Positions 43,129-55,386 of a DNA stretch of 64,000 nucleotides are shown here, piece by piece; position 1 is the first letter of the stretch, and each line of letters begins with the position of its first letter. The position numbers and the translations under genes are program-made. The stretch lies in contig CM070602.1 of assembly GCA_036346395.1 (NCBI GenBank), positions 16,439,098 through 16,503,097 on the forward strand. Direction: 5' to 3'. Under the pieces are notes generated by a model. It was not told the DNA's origin, did not search any database, and saw only the letters and a program-made list of their open reading frames with translations. The stretch comes from Hsuehochloa calcarea (taxonomy: Eukaryota; Streptophyta; Magnoliopsida; Poales; Poaceae).

Positions 43129-45138
43129 TATTACAATAGAAGTCCTTTTTGTATTCTTTATCTCTATATGGTATCATCCATGTCATATCTCTTTTTGTAC
43201 TCTCTATATATATTGCTCATTGGGCCCTCTTGAATATATATACAATATTCATAACATGGTACCAGAGCTAGGGTACTAACCTAGCTCTTTTCGTTGCCAC
43301 ATCCTGCTGTCCGACGACTGCCGCCTGACGCCGTCGCCCACTCCATCGCCGACCGACCCGAATGCCGTCGTGAGTCGCCGCTCCCAAAGCCGCGCGTCAC
43401 GCGACTCAAGCCGCTGCCGCGCCCAAATCCACGTCAATCTGAGGACGCACCACCGTCGCCCGATCCAGACGGGTCCGTCCGACCCAAGGTCGCAGCCGCG
43501 TTGCTATGTGTCGTGCCTCCATCGGAAGCCACGGGCCCAAAGCCACCTGTCGCCAGAGGGCCGCCTCCGTCGACGCTGCGACCCCAACCCGCAGGCCGCC
43601 GCTACCGCCGCCCAAACTGCCCTTCCCGCCGCCCACCTGACCCATGCAACGGTATTCACAACTCCAGGCGTCCTCGTCCTTCACCAGTTTCCTCTCTTGG
43701 TATCTTGCCGACACCCACATCTGATCCTCCTGATGGTGCTCCTTGTTACGTCCTTTGTGACCGGACATCCCTTTGACCTACAGATCGTCTTGGCTTTGCT
43801 CCGATAGCTCATACTCTTTCTGTCACTGAGCCTAGTTCTTATCGTGAGGTTGCTCCTCATTCTGAGTAGCAACTCGCTATGTCAAAGGAACTTGATGCTC
43901 TTCGACGTACAGAGACTTGGGATATTATACCGATATCTGTGCATGCCCGTCCGATCACATGCAAGTGAGCGTACAAGATTAAGACTCGGTCTAATGGTAC
44001 TATCGAGCGCTACAAGGCTCACCTTGTTGCTTGCGGCTTTCAGCAGGAGTACGACCGTGACTGCGATGAGACTTTTGCCACTGTTGCCCATATAACCACT
44101 GTTCGCACTCTTGTTGCGGTTGCTTCTGTTCGTCGGTGGTCTATCTCTTAGCTGGATGTTAAGAATGCTTTTCTTAATAGTATTTTGTATGAGGAGGTCT
44201 ACATGCAGCTACCACCTAGGTATTCTGTTCCTGATGGGTACGTCTGTCATCTTCGTCGCACTCTTTATGGCCTCAAACAAGCACCTCGTGCCTAGTTTGT
44301 GTGTTTTACCTCAGTGATTACTACTGTCGGTTTCAGTGTCAGTCCCCACAACCCTGCTCTTTTTGTTCATGTCTCGTCTCGGGTAGGACACTGCTTCTTC
44401 GGTATGTTGATGCCATGCTCATCACTAGTGATGATTCCTCATTCGTCACGTATGTGAAGAAGCATCTCAATGAGCAATTTTGAATGAGTGATCTTGGTTC
44501 TCTTACGTACTTCCTTGGGAGTAAGGTCTCTTCTATGCCTAAGGGATACTACCTCTCCCAGCAGAAGTATGTTTAGGATCTTCTTGATCGATCTGGTATG
44601 ACTGACACTCGCACTGCTGAGACTCCCACGGAGCTATCCCTCCAGCTTCGTGCCATTGATGATGAATTTCTTGAGGATTCTACTCGATATCGTCATCTTG
44701 TTAGGAGTTTGGTGTACCTTGTGAGCATTCATCATGATATTGCTTATGTTGTTCATATCTTGAGTCAGTTCATGGTTCATCGTGCCCATCTACACTACAG
44801 TCGCATTCTTCGTGTTCTTCGCTACTTGTGTGGGACTATCTCTCGTCGTTTGTTTTTTTCTAGCTTCACATCACTACGGCTTTAGGCGTACTCCGATGCG
44901 ACCTGGGATAGTGATCCTTCTGACCGTCGTTCTCTTTCTGCTTACTGTGTTTTTTTCGAACTCCTCCCTGATTGCCTGGAAGACAAAGAAGTAGATTGCA
45001 GGTTCTCGTTCGAGTGCAGAGACTCAGTTGAGAGCTATGGCAGCAGTGACAACAGAGGTTACTTGACTGAGATAGTTACTTGCAGATTTTAGAGTGCTTG
45101 TGATGGGACCAATGACTCTTTTGTCTGGCAGTACACGT
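43129..45138 (+). mobile_element. Copia R, copy A: Copia element reduced to RT-RNase H, 3' truncated
   Basis: The 5' LTR ends TATTCATAACA at 43256 (about 128 bp; start decayed) and the PBS TGGTACCAGAGC is at 43257-43268. The leader is proline-rich in all frames, then RT begins near 43810 (SYREVAPHSE..LAMSKELDALRRTETWDIIP). Gag, protease and integrase are absent. The RT catalytic pair reads RYVDAMLITSDDSS (44398-44440), where relatives have YVDD. Frames break several times, and SITCK is followed by a stop where relatives have W. The element ends abruptly at 45138 at the Gypsy fragment. Confidence 0.83.
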
Positions 45139-45199
45139 TGATGAGGGCATCCCCACAACACCTTCTCCTCCACCTAATGCTCATGATATACGCCTCGAG

Positions 45200-45607
45200 T
45201 TGCCAACAGGACCAATAACAAGAGCACGTGCCAAGAAACTACAATCTCAGGTGAACTTGTTCCTTAATGAATATGTCACTGATTTTAATGAGAATTTTAT
45301 ACTACCTAAAAACAATGTTTTGCTTGTGCTCGAGTTTGAAGATTCAAATGATGGGCGAAAATCAAGGATATCGGCCGTCATCCAAGGAAGACTATCAATT
45401 GAGGAGGTCAAGGTGAGGCCTTATGTCCCATTCGCCAAAGAGGAGAAGGCCAATGTCCATGCGGCAAGCGAGGATCAAAACCTAAGCAATCAAACACAAA
45501 AGCCCACGTGGAGGAACCAGAAGGAAGCGCAAACCACACGGGTTGTGAGCGAAATTCTACTACGATGTCACGTGAACGATGATTGTGCTACAAGACCACG
45601 TGAATAA
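45200..45607 (+). CDS. Gypsy polyprotein C-terminal fragment
   Basis: There are 135 codons to the natural stop. PITRARAKKLQSQVNLFL is the conserved tail found after the integrase/chromodomain in several plant Gypsy elements, whose usual form is GPxTRARAKxLQ. The rest is charged and rich in Q/N/K. The upstream codons from 45142 (DEGIPTTPSPPPNAHDIRLE) belong to the same frame in part, and the fragment opens at the junction. Confidence 0.65.
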   Translation: MPTGPITRARAKKLQSQVNLFLNEYVTDFNENFILPKNNVLLVLEFEDSNDGRKSRISAVIQGRLSIEEVKVRPYVPFAKEEKANVHAASEDQNLSNQTQKPTWRNQKEAQTTRVVSEILLRCHVNDDCATRPRE

Positions 45608-46108
45608 AGGCTCTTGCTACAATGTCGGCCGTGAGCGATGGCGTGCTACGATGCCGGCCCATGGATGACCCCGTGCTCTGATGAATCGGCCCATGAATAG
45701 TCGCGTGTTTGAATAGTACCATATGGAAAATTTAGTGTTGAATAGTTTTGAGCGAGACTATATATTGAGGGGTAGACCCCATTGTACACGGCACCATGTT
45801 TATGCATAAGAATAGAACACAAGTTATTGCTTGTTCTTTCAAAACGAGTTCATGCGAGGACTTCGAGAGAGAATTAGGCGATCAATTGTTCGTTACGCTT
45901 TTTAAGGTCAAGTTTGCTTTTCCATTGGGAATTGAGGGTTTGGCGATCTCCGCTCGTGGTCTAGCGGCGATCAACAGTGTGTGTTGGCGAATATCCATAG
46001 AGCCGCAAGTCCGTGCCTTTGGCGCGTGGTGTACTGTGGCGTTATTCGTCATCAAGCGCTATTTATCAACGGTTCTACTCGAGAAGATCGGGCCACCCCG
46101 TATCATCG

Positions 46109-46120
46109 TGGTATCAGATT
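46109..46120 (+). other. Primer binding site of the Gypsy fragment
   Basis: TGGTATCAGATT is three bases past a CA that ends the LTR. It is close to the initiator Met tRNA complement, with a changed tail. Confidence 0.65.
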
Positions 46121-47499
46121 CCAGGCCACTCGGTAGAATCTCTCTTTACCCGTATTTTAATAGATTGTTTTTCTGTCCTATACACCGAAAAAGCCACAAA
46201 AATAAATATATTGTCTTTTCACTGTAGTTTAATTCCGTATTTTTAGTACGTTTTGTTAGGTCTTAATCCACTCGTTCATCGTGTTTGGTTGCTGGTCGTG
46301 TTTCCGTTCGCGTCACTTGTTGTTTTCCCATCCAATTCATGTTTTCTGTCTAATGGATTGCCCGTCTTTTCTTCGTAAACCAATCTGTCCTTTGCGAAAA
46401 CTTTGAATTCCATTGAGACTAGCTTTTGTTTTGCTCACGAGGTCGTTCATTAAAAAAATTATTGTCGCCAGCTTGTTTATCTCCATCTGATGGCGCTCAC
46501 CACGAGCGTGAGTTGTAGGCGCTTCGGGTGTGCGTGGTCGACTTGGCCGTGAGTGTGCTTGACCGTCATGAAAATTCGTAGTCGGCGATCGTTCAAGAAA
46601 AACAAAGGCTGCTGGTTACTAGTGCATGCCGTGAGTTACCAAAAAAAAAAAGTGCTTGGCTGTGTGATTGCTTGGCCGTGGAACAAAACAAAAAAGAGAG
46701 TGTTTGACCAAAAAAAAAAGAAACAAAAAACAGAGAGCAAACAAAAAAAAGTCGGGACAAGTTTCGACCATAGTGTTAAATTTTCGGCTATAGTTTTCAC
46801 TCTTTTTATTGGAGCCAGTTTATATACTTGTATCCGCTGCTGTTCACGTACCATAATTTTGAGCAATCTTGTGCCCTCATATACAACTTTTGAGTACTAG
46901 CTAGCGTCTCTCCTTGAATCTGTTTAAATCGAGCGTTTCACCTCCATTTGTTCTTTGTATCGCTCATTCCTTTGATTGCAATAGTCCCACTATCATTGTG
47001 CGTGTGTTGTTGTCTACTCTTCACTTATATTTATCGATCAGCAATTAGGCATTGCGAGTCTCGTTTGGATTGCTACCTAGCTCGACAATCTTTAAATTCG
47101 AATTTGTTAGGTTGTTTCCTCACCTAGCTCCACCAAAAGCAGTAGTGTCATGTATTGGTATCGTTCTTGATATTCGCTCACACAATCTTGGTTGGTGGTT
47201 CGTTGCTACAGTGTAAGTTTTGCTACTCTTAATTTACTTCGGAACGGTACAACTTGCTTTGTTTCAGCAGTGTAGTTGAGAGATTCCCACTTATTTGCCA
47301 CATATATTGTCATTTGGTATTTTTTTACGTAAACATGTCGAGAGCGAGCATGACAAGGACACGGGCGACAACCTTCTCGATCCGATCCACCAAGATGCAC
47401 TACCATACACTTCGTGCACGCTCGGGAAGAGTTCCGGCCGAGGTTGACCAGTCTGGCGACCTTGGGCGTGTCCAAACCAACTTGGGCGGCTTGGGATGA

Positions 47500-48491
47500 A
47501 TTAGACCTCCATCAACACATGATGGGTCTTCTCTTGTCTTGATGATCAACTTATGATCATCTCCTCTTCTTGAACATCATCGACACACGATAATTTCCTT
47601 TTTCTTCAAGCTCTTCATGTGCATCAACACATGATGCATCCCTTCACTTGAATCTTGACTTGATGATCAACTCATGATCATCCCAAGTCTTCATCACCCT
47701 GGAAAATAACCTATACATCCAACTAATGGAAAAAGTTAGTTCCGCAATATGATTATCATTAATTACCACACCATACCATTAACACATAATGGTGGGACAA
47801 GATACTTCAATCTTTCCCTCTTTGGTAATTGATGATAACCATTTCAATCACACATAAATTGAATGATAAAAGTAACACGATATGAGTATATATAAACTAC
47901 ACAAGTCATATATATACTCACACCATGAGTATCCGAGAACTACACAAGTTCTACATACTCAAAACATGAGTATACGAGAACTACATAAGTTTCATATACA
48001 CACAACATGAATATACAAAAACTACACAAGTTTTATATATATTCGAAACATTAGTATACACGAACTACACAAGTTCTATATACTCAAAACACAAGTATAC
48101 AAAAAACTACACAAGTTTTGTATACTCAACCGGATATGTTTCAAAGTAAAGATCCCAAATATATGTGGAACACTAAATATGGATCAATACAAATGAAACC
48201 ATAAAATATAGAATGAGCTCCCCCTAAATGTGTGCATACACATATGTGTAAAGAAAACATATGCACATATTCAAGATATACTTATGGTGGAGTTCAACCT
48301 ATATTTTGGATCCGAGGAATGCAACATTATATAAGAGTACAAGTTGAATGCATACCTTGCTGAATTTCACCTTTATATCCAAATGAGACTGCACACTAGA
48401 TATAGCAATAGAAATGTTAGTCTCACAATTAGATTTGTCATTAATCACCAAAATACTCTATTAACTCATAATGGCGGGTCTAGATCCTTCA
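47500..48491 (-). mobile_element. L-family fragment, copy B
   Basis: Minus orientation, it begins TGAAGGATCTAG at 48491, runs through internal sequence to the second TGAAGTATCTTG start at 47809, and is cut at 47500 in the LTR. The first 80 bp resemble an LTR start too (ATTATGAGTTAAT, then a GGTGATTAATGACAA-type motif), so the internal region is flanked by two related TG ends. A 26-bp direct repeat of Copia S lies at its right edge (48492-48517) and at 37125-37150. Confidence 0.72.
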
Positions 48492-49379
48492 GCGGTGCCT
48501 CCCGCCACGCTCACTCCATGCACCCCTGTGTAGATCTGGCAATGCCCCTGCCGCTGCCGTCACTCGGCCAGCTCCGAGATCGGAGCCCTCTCCGTCTCCA
48601 GAGCTCGCATCGTCGCCCAGAGCTTCTGCTCGTGAGCATGCTGCCTCTCAACTCCATATCCGGACGCCCCAGCACCGCCCTGCCACATGATGCAATCGTA
48701 GATCTCGTGGACGCTGGTGTCGCACCTTTACCTTTCGACTCCGTCGGTAGCATGCCTATAGGTCGTGTGCCCGCCGCCCTTGTTCCTGGCTAGCACCACC
48801 GCCTCACCTACCTCGGGCTGCCGCCGCCGCCCGTGCCTTGGGCTGTTGCCACCTCCCTGGTCTCAGGCTACCGCTCATGCCTCGTGACGCCACTATCGCA
48901 GCTGTCTTGTGTCGTCGCCACTGCCCTGGTCTCGGGCCACCGCCACCGCCCCTACCTCATGACGTTGCCGTCAACCCTACCTCGGGTCGCTACCCCCGCC
49001 CCCGCCTTGTTCCGCCCCCGCCACCCCGGTCTCAAAGCGCCATGCTGCTCTGTCTCGAGAATGCCACGCCTGCCCAGTCTTGGGCGTTCACATGCAGCCC
49101 GCCTTGGGCCTTGCTCTCTACATCTTGCTTCTCAGCATTCCTCTTCACTTCTGCCACCTCCCCCGTCCAGTATCTTGTCTTCGTAGATCTTGGACTCTGG
49201 TGCTGCTTTTCACATTACACCAGATTCTACTCGCCTGACTTCTGTAAGTCTCACAGCTTTTCCTTTCACTGTTCATACTACAGATAGTACCTCTCTTCCT
49301 GTTGCACGCTGAAGCATCCTTTCCACTTCTTCCTTTCATGTTCATGTTGTCTCTCATGTTCTCCAGCTTACTATACAGC

Positions 49380-50210
49380 TTATGTCAGCCAATCAGATCA
49401 TTGATTACAACTGTCGTGTTATTCTTGAGTCTGACTCTTGTTGTGTCCAGGACCGCCGCACGGGGACTCTGCTTGGTGATGGCCCTCAGCGTCGTGATTC
49501 GCAATGTCTTTGAGAGCTCGACTGGTTGCACCTTCCTTTCGTTGTCTCCACCAGCTAGTCATTCACTACACCTGCCTCTGTTTTTGTTGCGCCATCTACT
49601 GCTTGCGTCTAGTGATTCTATCTCGGTTCGTCCTTTTGATCTTGTTCACTCCGACGTTTGGGGTCCAACTCCCTTTGTTTCGAAAGGGGGTCATCGAAAC
49701 TATGTGATCTTTATTGATGATTATTCTCATCATACTTGGATCTACTTCATGCCCTCTCATAGTCAGGTTCTCTCTATTTACCAGAGTTTTACCACCATGG
49801 TTCGGACAAGTTTGATTCAGTCATTCATGTTTTTCATGCCGAGTCAACTAGCAAGTACCTATCTACTGCTTTGCGTCGCTTTCTCGCTGAGTAGGGTACT
49901 CTTCCCTAGTACTCTTGTCCTGGTGTTCATGCTCATAACCGTGTCTCTAAGTGTAAGCATCTTCACTTGTTTGAGACAGCTCATGCTCTCATGCTTGCCA
50001 CTTCTATTCCACCTCACTTTTGGGCTGAGGCTGTCTCCACTGCTGCTTTCCTCAACATGCAGCCTTCCACTGTTCTTTAGGGTTCTACTCCTATTGAGCG
50101 TCTCTATGGGCGCGCGCCTGAGTACAATCACCTGTGTTGTTTCAGCTGTGTCTGTTTTGTCCTTCTTCTACCTTGTGAGCGCACCAGGCTGACTGCTCAG
50201 TCAGTTGAGT
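49380..50210 (+). pseudogene. Copia S GAG-pre-integrase and integrase, inactive
   Basis: The pre-integrase piece stops after SQCL. The integrase resumes at FDLVHSDVWGPTPFVSKGGHRNYVIFIDDYSHHTWIYFM, so the HHCC zinc-binding part is deleted. The second catalytic region reads HAESTSKYLSTALRRFLAE (aspartate lost), and the third reads HAHNRVSKCKHLHLFETAHAL where relatives have AERKH, so the catalytic glutamate is also lost. Two frames are used. It cannot integrate on its own. Confidence 0.82.
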
Positions 50211-50269
50211 GTGTTTTTATTGGCTACAGTCTTGAGCATAAGGGTTATTGCTGCTATGACCCTGTTGCT

Positions 50270-52170
50270 TGCCAGATGAGGATCTCTCGGGACGATACCT
50301 TCGATGAGTCCCGGCCTTACTACCCTCATACCTCTACTGTTAGTTCAGATTCTCTTGTTGAGTCGATTTCTTTTCTGACTTTTCTTGACACTCAGCTTTC
50401 CACTTCCGTTTCGCTTCCGCCTCCACCATCTCGGCTCCCCTCTCCACCTTCTTCGCTTCCCTCTGCTCTATCTCCACATGTTCCCTCTCCTCTGGAGTTT
50501 CCTTCCAACTCTTTTGTTGAGGTTGCACCCTTTCCTCTACACTACTCTTGCCGTCCTCAGCCTACTCCTTCTCTAGTTGAGCCTCCATCTTTACTGGGCT
50601 CTGTTCCTAGTTCTTCTCCGTCCTTGCTGGGTCATGCTCCCCCTTCTCTTCCCACATATGATCTTCATGGCCGTCACATTGTCAGGCCTCCTGAGCACTA
50701 CGATTTCGCAGTCGTTTCTCTTTCAGAGCCTACGACCTATCGTGAGACTGCTGCTCACCCTGATTGGCAATTCACGACGTCTAAGGAGATTGTTGGTTTG
50801 GAGGATACTAGCACTTGGGATCTTGTGCCCTCGCGTGTCACTCCTATCACGTGCAAGTGGGTGTACAAGATCAAGACTGACTCAGATGGTTCTCTTGAGC
50901 GCTACAAGGATCGTCTTGTGGCGCATGGTTTCCAACAGGAGCATGGTCATGACTACGATGAGACCTTCGCTCCTGTCGCTCATGGGACTACTGTTCGTAC
51001 TCCTTGCTGTGGCCTCTATTCGATAGTGACGCATATCTCAGCTGGATGTCAAGAATGCCTTTCTCAATAGCGAGCTGCGTGAGGAGGTCTCCATACAACT
51101 GCCCCTTGGGTATTCTGTCTCTAATGGTATGGTTTGTCGGCTTCGTCGCCCTCTCTATGGGCTCAAACAACCCCCTCGTGCTTGGTTTGACTGCTTCTCC
51201 TCTGTTGTCAGTGTTGTCGGCTTCTCCGCTAGTGACCATGATCCTGTCCTCTTTGTTCACACCTCTGCTCGGCGTCGGACGCTCCTCCTATATGTGGATG
51301 ATATGATCATTACTAGAGATGACTCTTAGTACATTGTCTTTGTGAAGGGGCGTCTAAGTGATCAGTTCTTGATATCTTATTCGGGTTCTCTTCGTTACTT
51401 CATTGGGATTAAGATCACTTCTACGTTTGAGGGCAACTACCTCTCCAAAGAGAAGTACATTTAGGATATCCTTGCTCGCATTTGTCTCACTAATCAGCGC
51501 ATGGTGGATACTCATATGGAGCTTGGTGTTCACCTTTAGCCTATTGATGGTGAGCCACTTCAGGATCGCACTCACTACCGCCATCTTGTTGGGAGCCTCG
51601 TCTACATTGGGATCACTCGACCTGATATTTCTCACCCAGTTCACATCATGAGTCAGTTCGTCTCTACTCCCATTCAGCTCCACTACAGTCACCTTCTTTA
51701 TGTTCTACGATATCTTCGTGGGACCATCACTCGTCACCTTTTCTTTCCTCGCTCCAGTTCTCTGCAGCTTCAGATGCACTCTGATGCGACGTGGGCTAGC
51801 GATCATTATCGCTAGTCTCTTTCTGCCTATTGTGTTTTTCTTGGTTCTTCTTTTATTGTCTGGAAGACCAAGAAGCAGACTATCGTTTCCCATTCAAGTG
51901 TTGAGGCTGAGTTGAGAGTCATGGCGTTGTTGACAGCTGAGATCACTTGGTTTCGGTAGCTACTTGTGGATTTCAGTGTTTCAGGTTCTGCACTGATTCA
52001 TCTCTTATCAGACAGTACTAGTTCGATTAGCATCGTTCGAGATCCAGTGAAGCATGAGCTCACCTAGCACATTGGAGTAGATGCTTCATACATGAGATCA
52101 CATATGTAAGAACAAGTTATTGTTCTTCAGTATGTGCATTCGAAGCTTCAGTTAGCATATTTCTTCACTA
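50270..52170 (+). pseudogene. Copia S reverse transcriptase and RNase H
   Basis: The frame from 50276 reads MRISRDDTFDESRPYYPH, then a Pro/Ser-rich linker, then YRETAAHPDWQFTTSKEIVGLEDTSTWDLVPSRVTPITCKWVYKIKTDSDGSLERYKDRLVAHGFQQEHGHDYDETFAPVAH, the Copia RT start. The active site LLLYVDDMIITRDDS is intact at about 51285-51325. RNase H debris (QTIVSHSSVEAELRVMALLTAEITWF-like) reaches 51960, and ends KLQLAYFFTKIQTRTQ near 52170. At least four frameshifts and stops. Confidence 0.83.
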
Positions 52171-52249
52171 AGATACAGACTAGAACTCAGCACAGTTTCT
52201 ACCTGTCCAAACTCAGTGTTGTTGATCTACCATAAGTTTGATAGGGGAG

Positions 52250-52357
52250 TGTTACATATGTATATTAGCTTAAGGTGTTCTTTACATATTGTTAACCTGG
52301 TATATGTTGCATTGTTTTTTTTGCCATTAGAATAGATCCATAGTTCTCGTTCCAACA
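52250..52357 (+). repeat. Copia S 3' LTR, copy B (108 bp)
   Basis: It is nearly identical to 39829-39936, from TGTTACATATG to TTCCAACA. It is followed by the same GAAAA target repeat. Confidence 0.92.
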
Positions 52358-53013
52358 GAAAACACAGAGAACTACGAAGCCATACATGTTTTCACTTTTC
52401 AGGATTCTAGTGTAAAATTATTTTATTACATAAGGATATAACTGGGAGAAAAAGGAATAGCTCTAATTTTGGATGCTCTACTTTTGCTGATGTAAACGAT
52501 GATGTATACAGTTTTCTTAGGTTCACTGATTAGTTTCTCTCCCTCCACAACGGCCCAATTCTGAAGTTTGGACTGAATGCCTGACAGGTTCAAATGCTTT
52601 TTTGTAGAGGATACATTCATCGTTGGATGATTATGCTTTCAAGAAACGGAGTTTAAGGAAATCCAAATTAGTGTTGGAATTAATACGGCTAAGCCTAAAT
52701 TTTTAATTTTAATTAATTCTTGAAAATCTCAAAGGTCCATATGCACATGCTAAAACTGTTTAGTCCCACATAAAAAGTTGAAGGGGAGTTACATCATTTT
52801 ATAAAAGGGAACGTAGTAACCCTCTTGTGGAATTGGAGAGAGCCAACACACGTACGCGCTCACTCGCTAGCCTCGCCTTGCGCATGCGCAGGCATGTCGG
52901 GTGCGGACGCGTTTTTCTTTATCTATTCAAAAATTGAAACGCTCCGACTCGTAGCATTAACAAGCGGTGGTAATGCAGGTTCGATTACTAGTGAGGGCTG
53001 CGGTTAATATTGA

Positions 53014-54347
53014 TTGATGGCAAATCAATGGCGACCGTTTCCTTGGCAACTCTCTGACCTCTTTGTTTTTTGGCTATTAAAACTGGTTCTTCTCCGATTC
53101 GCTCCACGAAAGACTAAGACAGAACTCAAGAATTTGTTGCTGGATCTGGCGATCTCCATCCCGACGAGGCGCATGTACGATCGAACCGAGAGAGCAGGCC
53201 TCCGGAACCCTCGTCCTTGAAGGCTTGCACGAGCAAGGACGAGTAAGGTTTTTGGGGAGCGTTCGCGCGACTGCTCGCTGCTTCCTCTTCATTTGATTCT
53301 CTGCTACGTCTACATCAACTGCACGACGTCTACTACGGCATGACGAACAATGACCTCACCAAGACTCCTCCTGCTGCTGTTTCTTCCACTGGATTTGGGT
53401 ATGCCTATCTCACACTTGTTGTTTGGTTAGGTTTATTATCTGTTGTTGTCTTGAACACTGAGATAGGAATGCTAGTTTCTGTCCATCTAGAAATTCGTAT
53501 ACCTATAGTGTTGTTGATTTTCTGCTTTATAAAAAAGACAAAAGTTATTTCCATGATTCATCTAGAATATTTTTGGATTAAAGTAATTCAAGAAATACTC
53601 ATATTTTTATCAATTAGGACAAGTATACGGAATTACAAGATCCCTTCTTGTTTTTTTTCCCTGTGTTGAATTGGAGTATGCTCACATGCGAGGTTGTGTT
53701 TTCCAGTTGCCTCCACTATTTAGTAGCAAGTTGCCCGTATTTAGAGAAAGTGATTCTTTCTAGATTGCTTAGCTTTGCCGATATCAATATCCATTCAACA
53801 AAGTTCAAGATACTAACAATTGATGGCCTGTTTAACGACCTCAATCTGCATACTCCACATCTTACTTCGGCATTCATCAAGCTGCGAGTTGGCACTACCT
53901 ATGCTTCGAAGGCCAGATGCAACCCGTAATCTTTCTCAACTTGTTGGTTCTCTTTCGGATGTTGAAAATACTGGATTAGTCGGGAGGGTTTTTTGAGGTA
54001 AGAAGCTGTGATAGACCAAGTTTTCCCTAGATGTTTGTGATTTCACCATTTAGTAGTGTGTCTAGTGACCTCTTGGTATTTTACAGTGCGTATGTAGCAC
54101 GTGGATGAACCTTGATGTAGTTGGTATCATGAACTTTACTGGCTCCTGTGCAGAGCTAGGCTTCTTGAAACTTTTACTTGAAGATGCACCCATGCTAAGA
54201 AAAGCGCCAATAAGAGAACGGAAAATTGGGCAAAGAAGCCCTCAAGTGCCTCCTGAAGATGAGAAGAGCATCGAAGGACGCAGAAATAATGCTTCTTTGA
54301 GGCTTGGCCCCCCCTACTCCGAAAGGGCGTGGTGTATTCTTTTCTAG
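53014..54347 (+). pseudogene. F-box/LRR (FBD-type) gene remnant, copy B
   Basis: Counterpart of 40593-42102, with the same LRR pieces (LASCPYLEKVIL, DINIHSTKFKILTIDGLFNDLNLHTPHLTSAFIKLRVGT, GSCAELGFLKLLLEDAPMLRKAPI). It lacks two segments present in copy A: about 70 bp at 53719, joined at ATTTA, and about 105 bp at 54105, joined at TGGAT. Each deletion lies between 5-bp direct repeats still visible in A. It shares the terminal one-base shift (after RKAPIRE) and the same stop, so that break predates the duplication. No F-box domain is legible. Confidence 0.75.
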
Positions 54348-55386
54348 TGAAAGGAATTATCTGTTCATTTTGTAGGTTTATTCTGTTACTTTCAAACACT
54401 TAGGTTCAGTTTTTGTAATAATCGGTATAACTTTATGTAAACAAAAAACTGTCATCATTCTATTTGGAAATACCAACACCACCTTCAGCTAGCAAGGCAA
54501 AACGTTGCACCTGAAACACCACTTTTGTTTCTTTTACCATTTTGGTTTTGTTTCTTTTACCATTTTGGTCTTACTTGAAATTTTGTCTCATTTCATCGGT
54601 CAATCTCAGTTTGTTTAACTGACTTTTGGGTAATGGGCAAAAGGAGGCTTCCGAGACCATCCCCTTTAACCCTCAACGATATTCTGCCTAACCTAATTGA
54701 CCTGACTATTTTTGTACACCTTACTGGAAAAAAAAATATGTGCAGCTTATGTGTGTCACGCGTACATTTTAGCATGTGCTCGCACAGGATGAATGTGTTG
54801 ACTCTGATTATTTGTCCTATACTATTAGTTGTTTTAAAATTATTTAGTCAACTTTGCTCTTGGGTTAGATCAACTTTGCCACCCTTAAAATCTCTCTCTT
54901 TTTTTTTCTCAAGGATAGGATCAAGTCCAATTTCTGAAAGAACAAGCCAAGACTTCGTAACAATCAACAAACTCGTGTTTGGAAATTGGAACTTGGAACA
55001 ACCCTACTTCTCTTGTCTAGTGTGATCTTATAAGACATGAGCTGTAAATTGTTAGTATATGCTACAGCAGTGCAAAAGACCGAGACAGGCATAAATATTT
55101 CCGTCCTTTGGATACTGAAGTTATACTATGGAAAATGATGTTCCCCCTCTAACAGTTGCTTGCTTGTTGTGACAAAGTTCAGAAAAGAACACACTTGCCA
55201 ACTTGTTGCACCTTTAAGCTGACTAAAATATGATTGGAAAACACATGTACAGAGTTGTCCAAACGGGCGGTGCACGGATCTAGATCCGTTTAGGCGCTGG
55301 CCTGACAAGTTAAACGGGTCGTGTCGTACTGGCATGTTGGCTCAGCCGTCGACCCAGGTACGGCATGATGAGCTCACGGGTCGTAC
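54348..55386 (+). other. 3' flank of F-box pseudogene, copy B
   Basis: This matches 42103-43128. A 26-bp tandem duplication (TTTGTTTCTTTTACCATTTT) at 54525-54575 is unique to this copy. The RIGSSPISERTSQDFV relict exon is at 54914-55025. From about 55255 the CACGACACG-type repeat begins. Confidence 0.5.

Larger units (their letters stand above)
39118..45138 (+). repeat. Segmental duplication, copy A
   Basis: This is directly repeated at 47500-57386. Shared content in order: L fragment, Copia S 3' end and LTR, F-box pseudogene region, CACGACACG repeat, Copia R. Relative to B it lacks B positions 48111-52149. Right limit: identity stops after AGTACACGT at 45138. Confidence 0.92.
45139..47499 (+). 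mobile_element. Gypsy fragment in the order pol end - LTR - PBS - leader - gag start
   Basis: This lies exactly between the two duplication copies. 45140-45607 encodes a Gypsy polyprotein tail (ELPTGPITRARAKKLQSQVNLFLNEYVTDFNENFILPKNNVLLVLEFED). The LTR follows, with TATATATTGAGG near 45759 and an end at about 46104 (CCCCGTATCA). A PBS TGGTATCAGATT is at 46109-46120, then 1.2 kb of leader and an ATG at 47335 (MSRASMTRTRATTF). It lacks everything else. Both ends are abrupt and match the breakpoints of copies A and B. Confidence 0.75.
48492..52362 (+). mobile_element. Copia S, copy B: pol and 3' LTR
   Basis: Internal sequence runs 48492-52249, the LTR 52250-52357, followed by GAAAA (52358-52362). 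48492-49380 is a proline/serine-rich stretch with no clear gag. GAG-pre-integrase debris (RVILESDSCCVQDRRTGTLLGDGP) is at about 49410-49490, integrase at 49620-50210, RT at 50700-51330 and RNase H at 51740-52170. A polypurine-like ATAGGGGAG precedes the LTR. It supplies the part missing from copy A. Confidence 0.86.

Noticed and set aside
49302..50192. 296-codon frame rich in L, S and F that looks like a membrane protein
   Set aside because: It is an out-of-frame reading of Copia S integrase; the true frame gives HSDVWGP and IDDYSHHTWIYFM.
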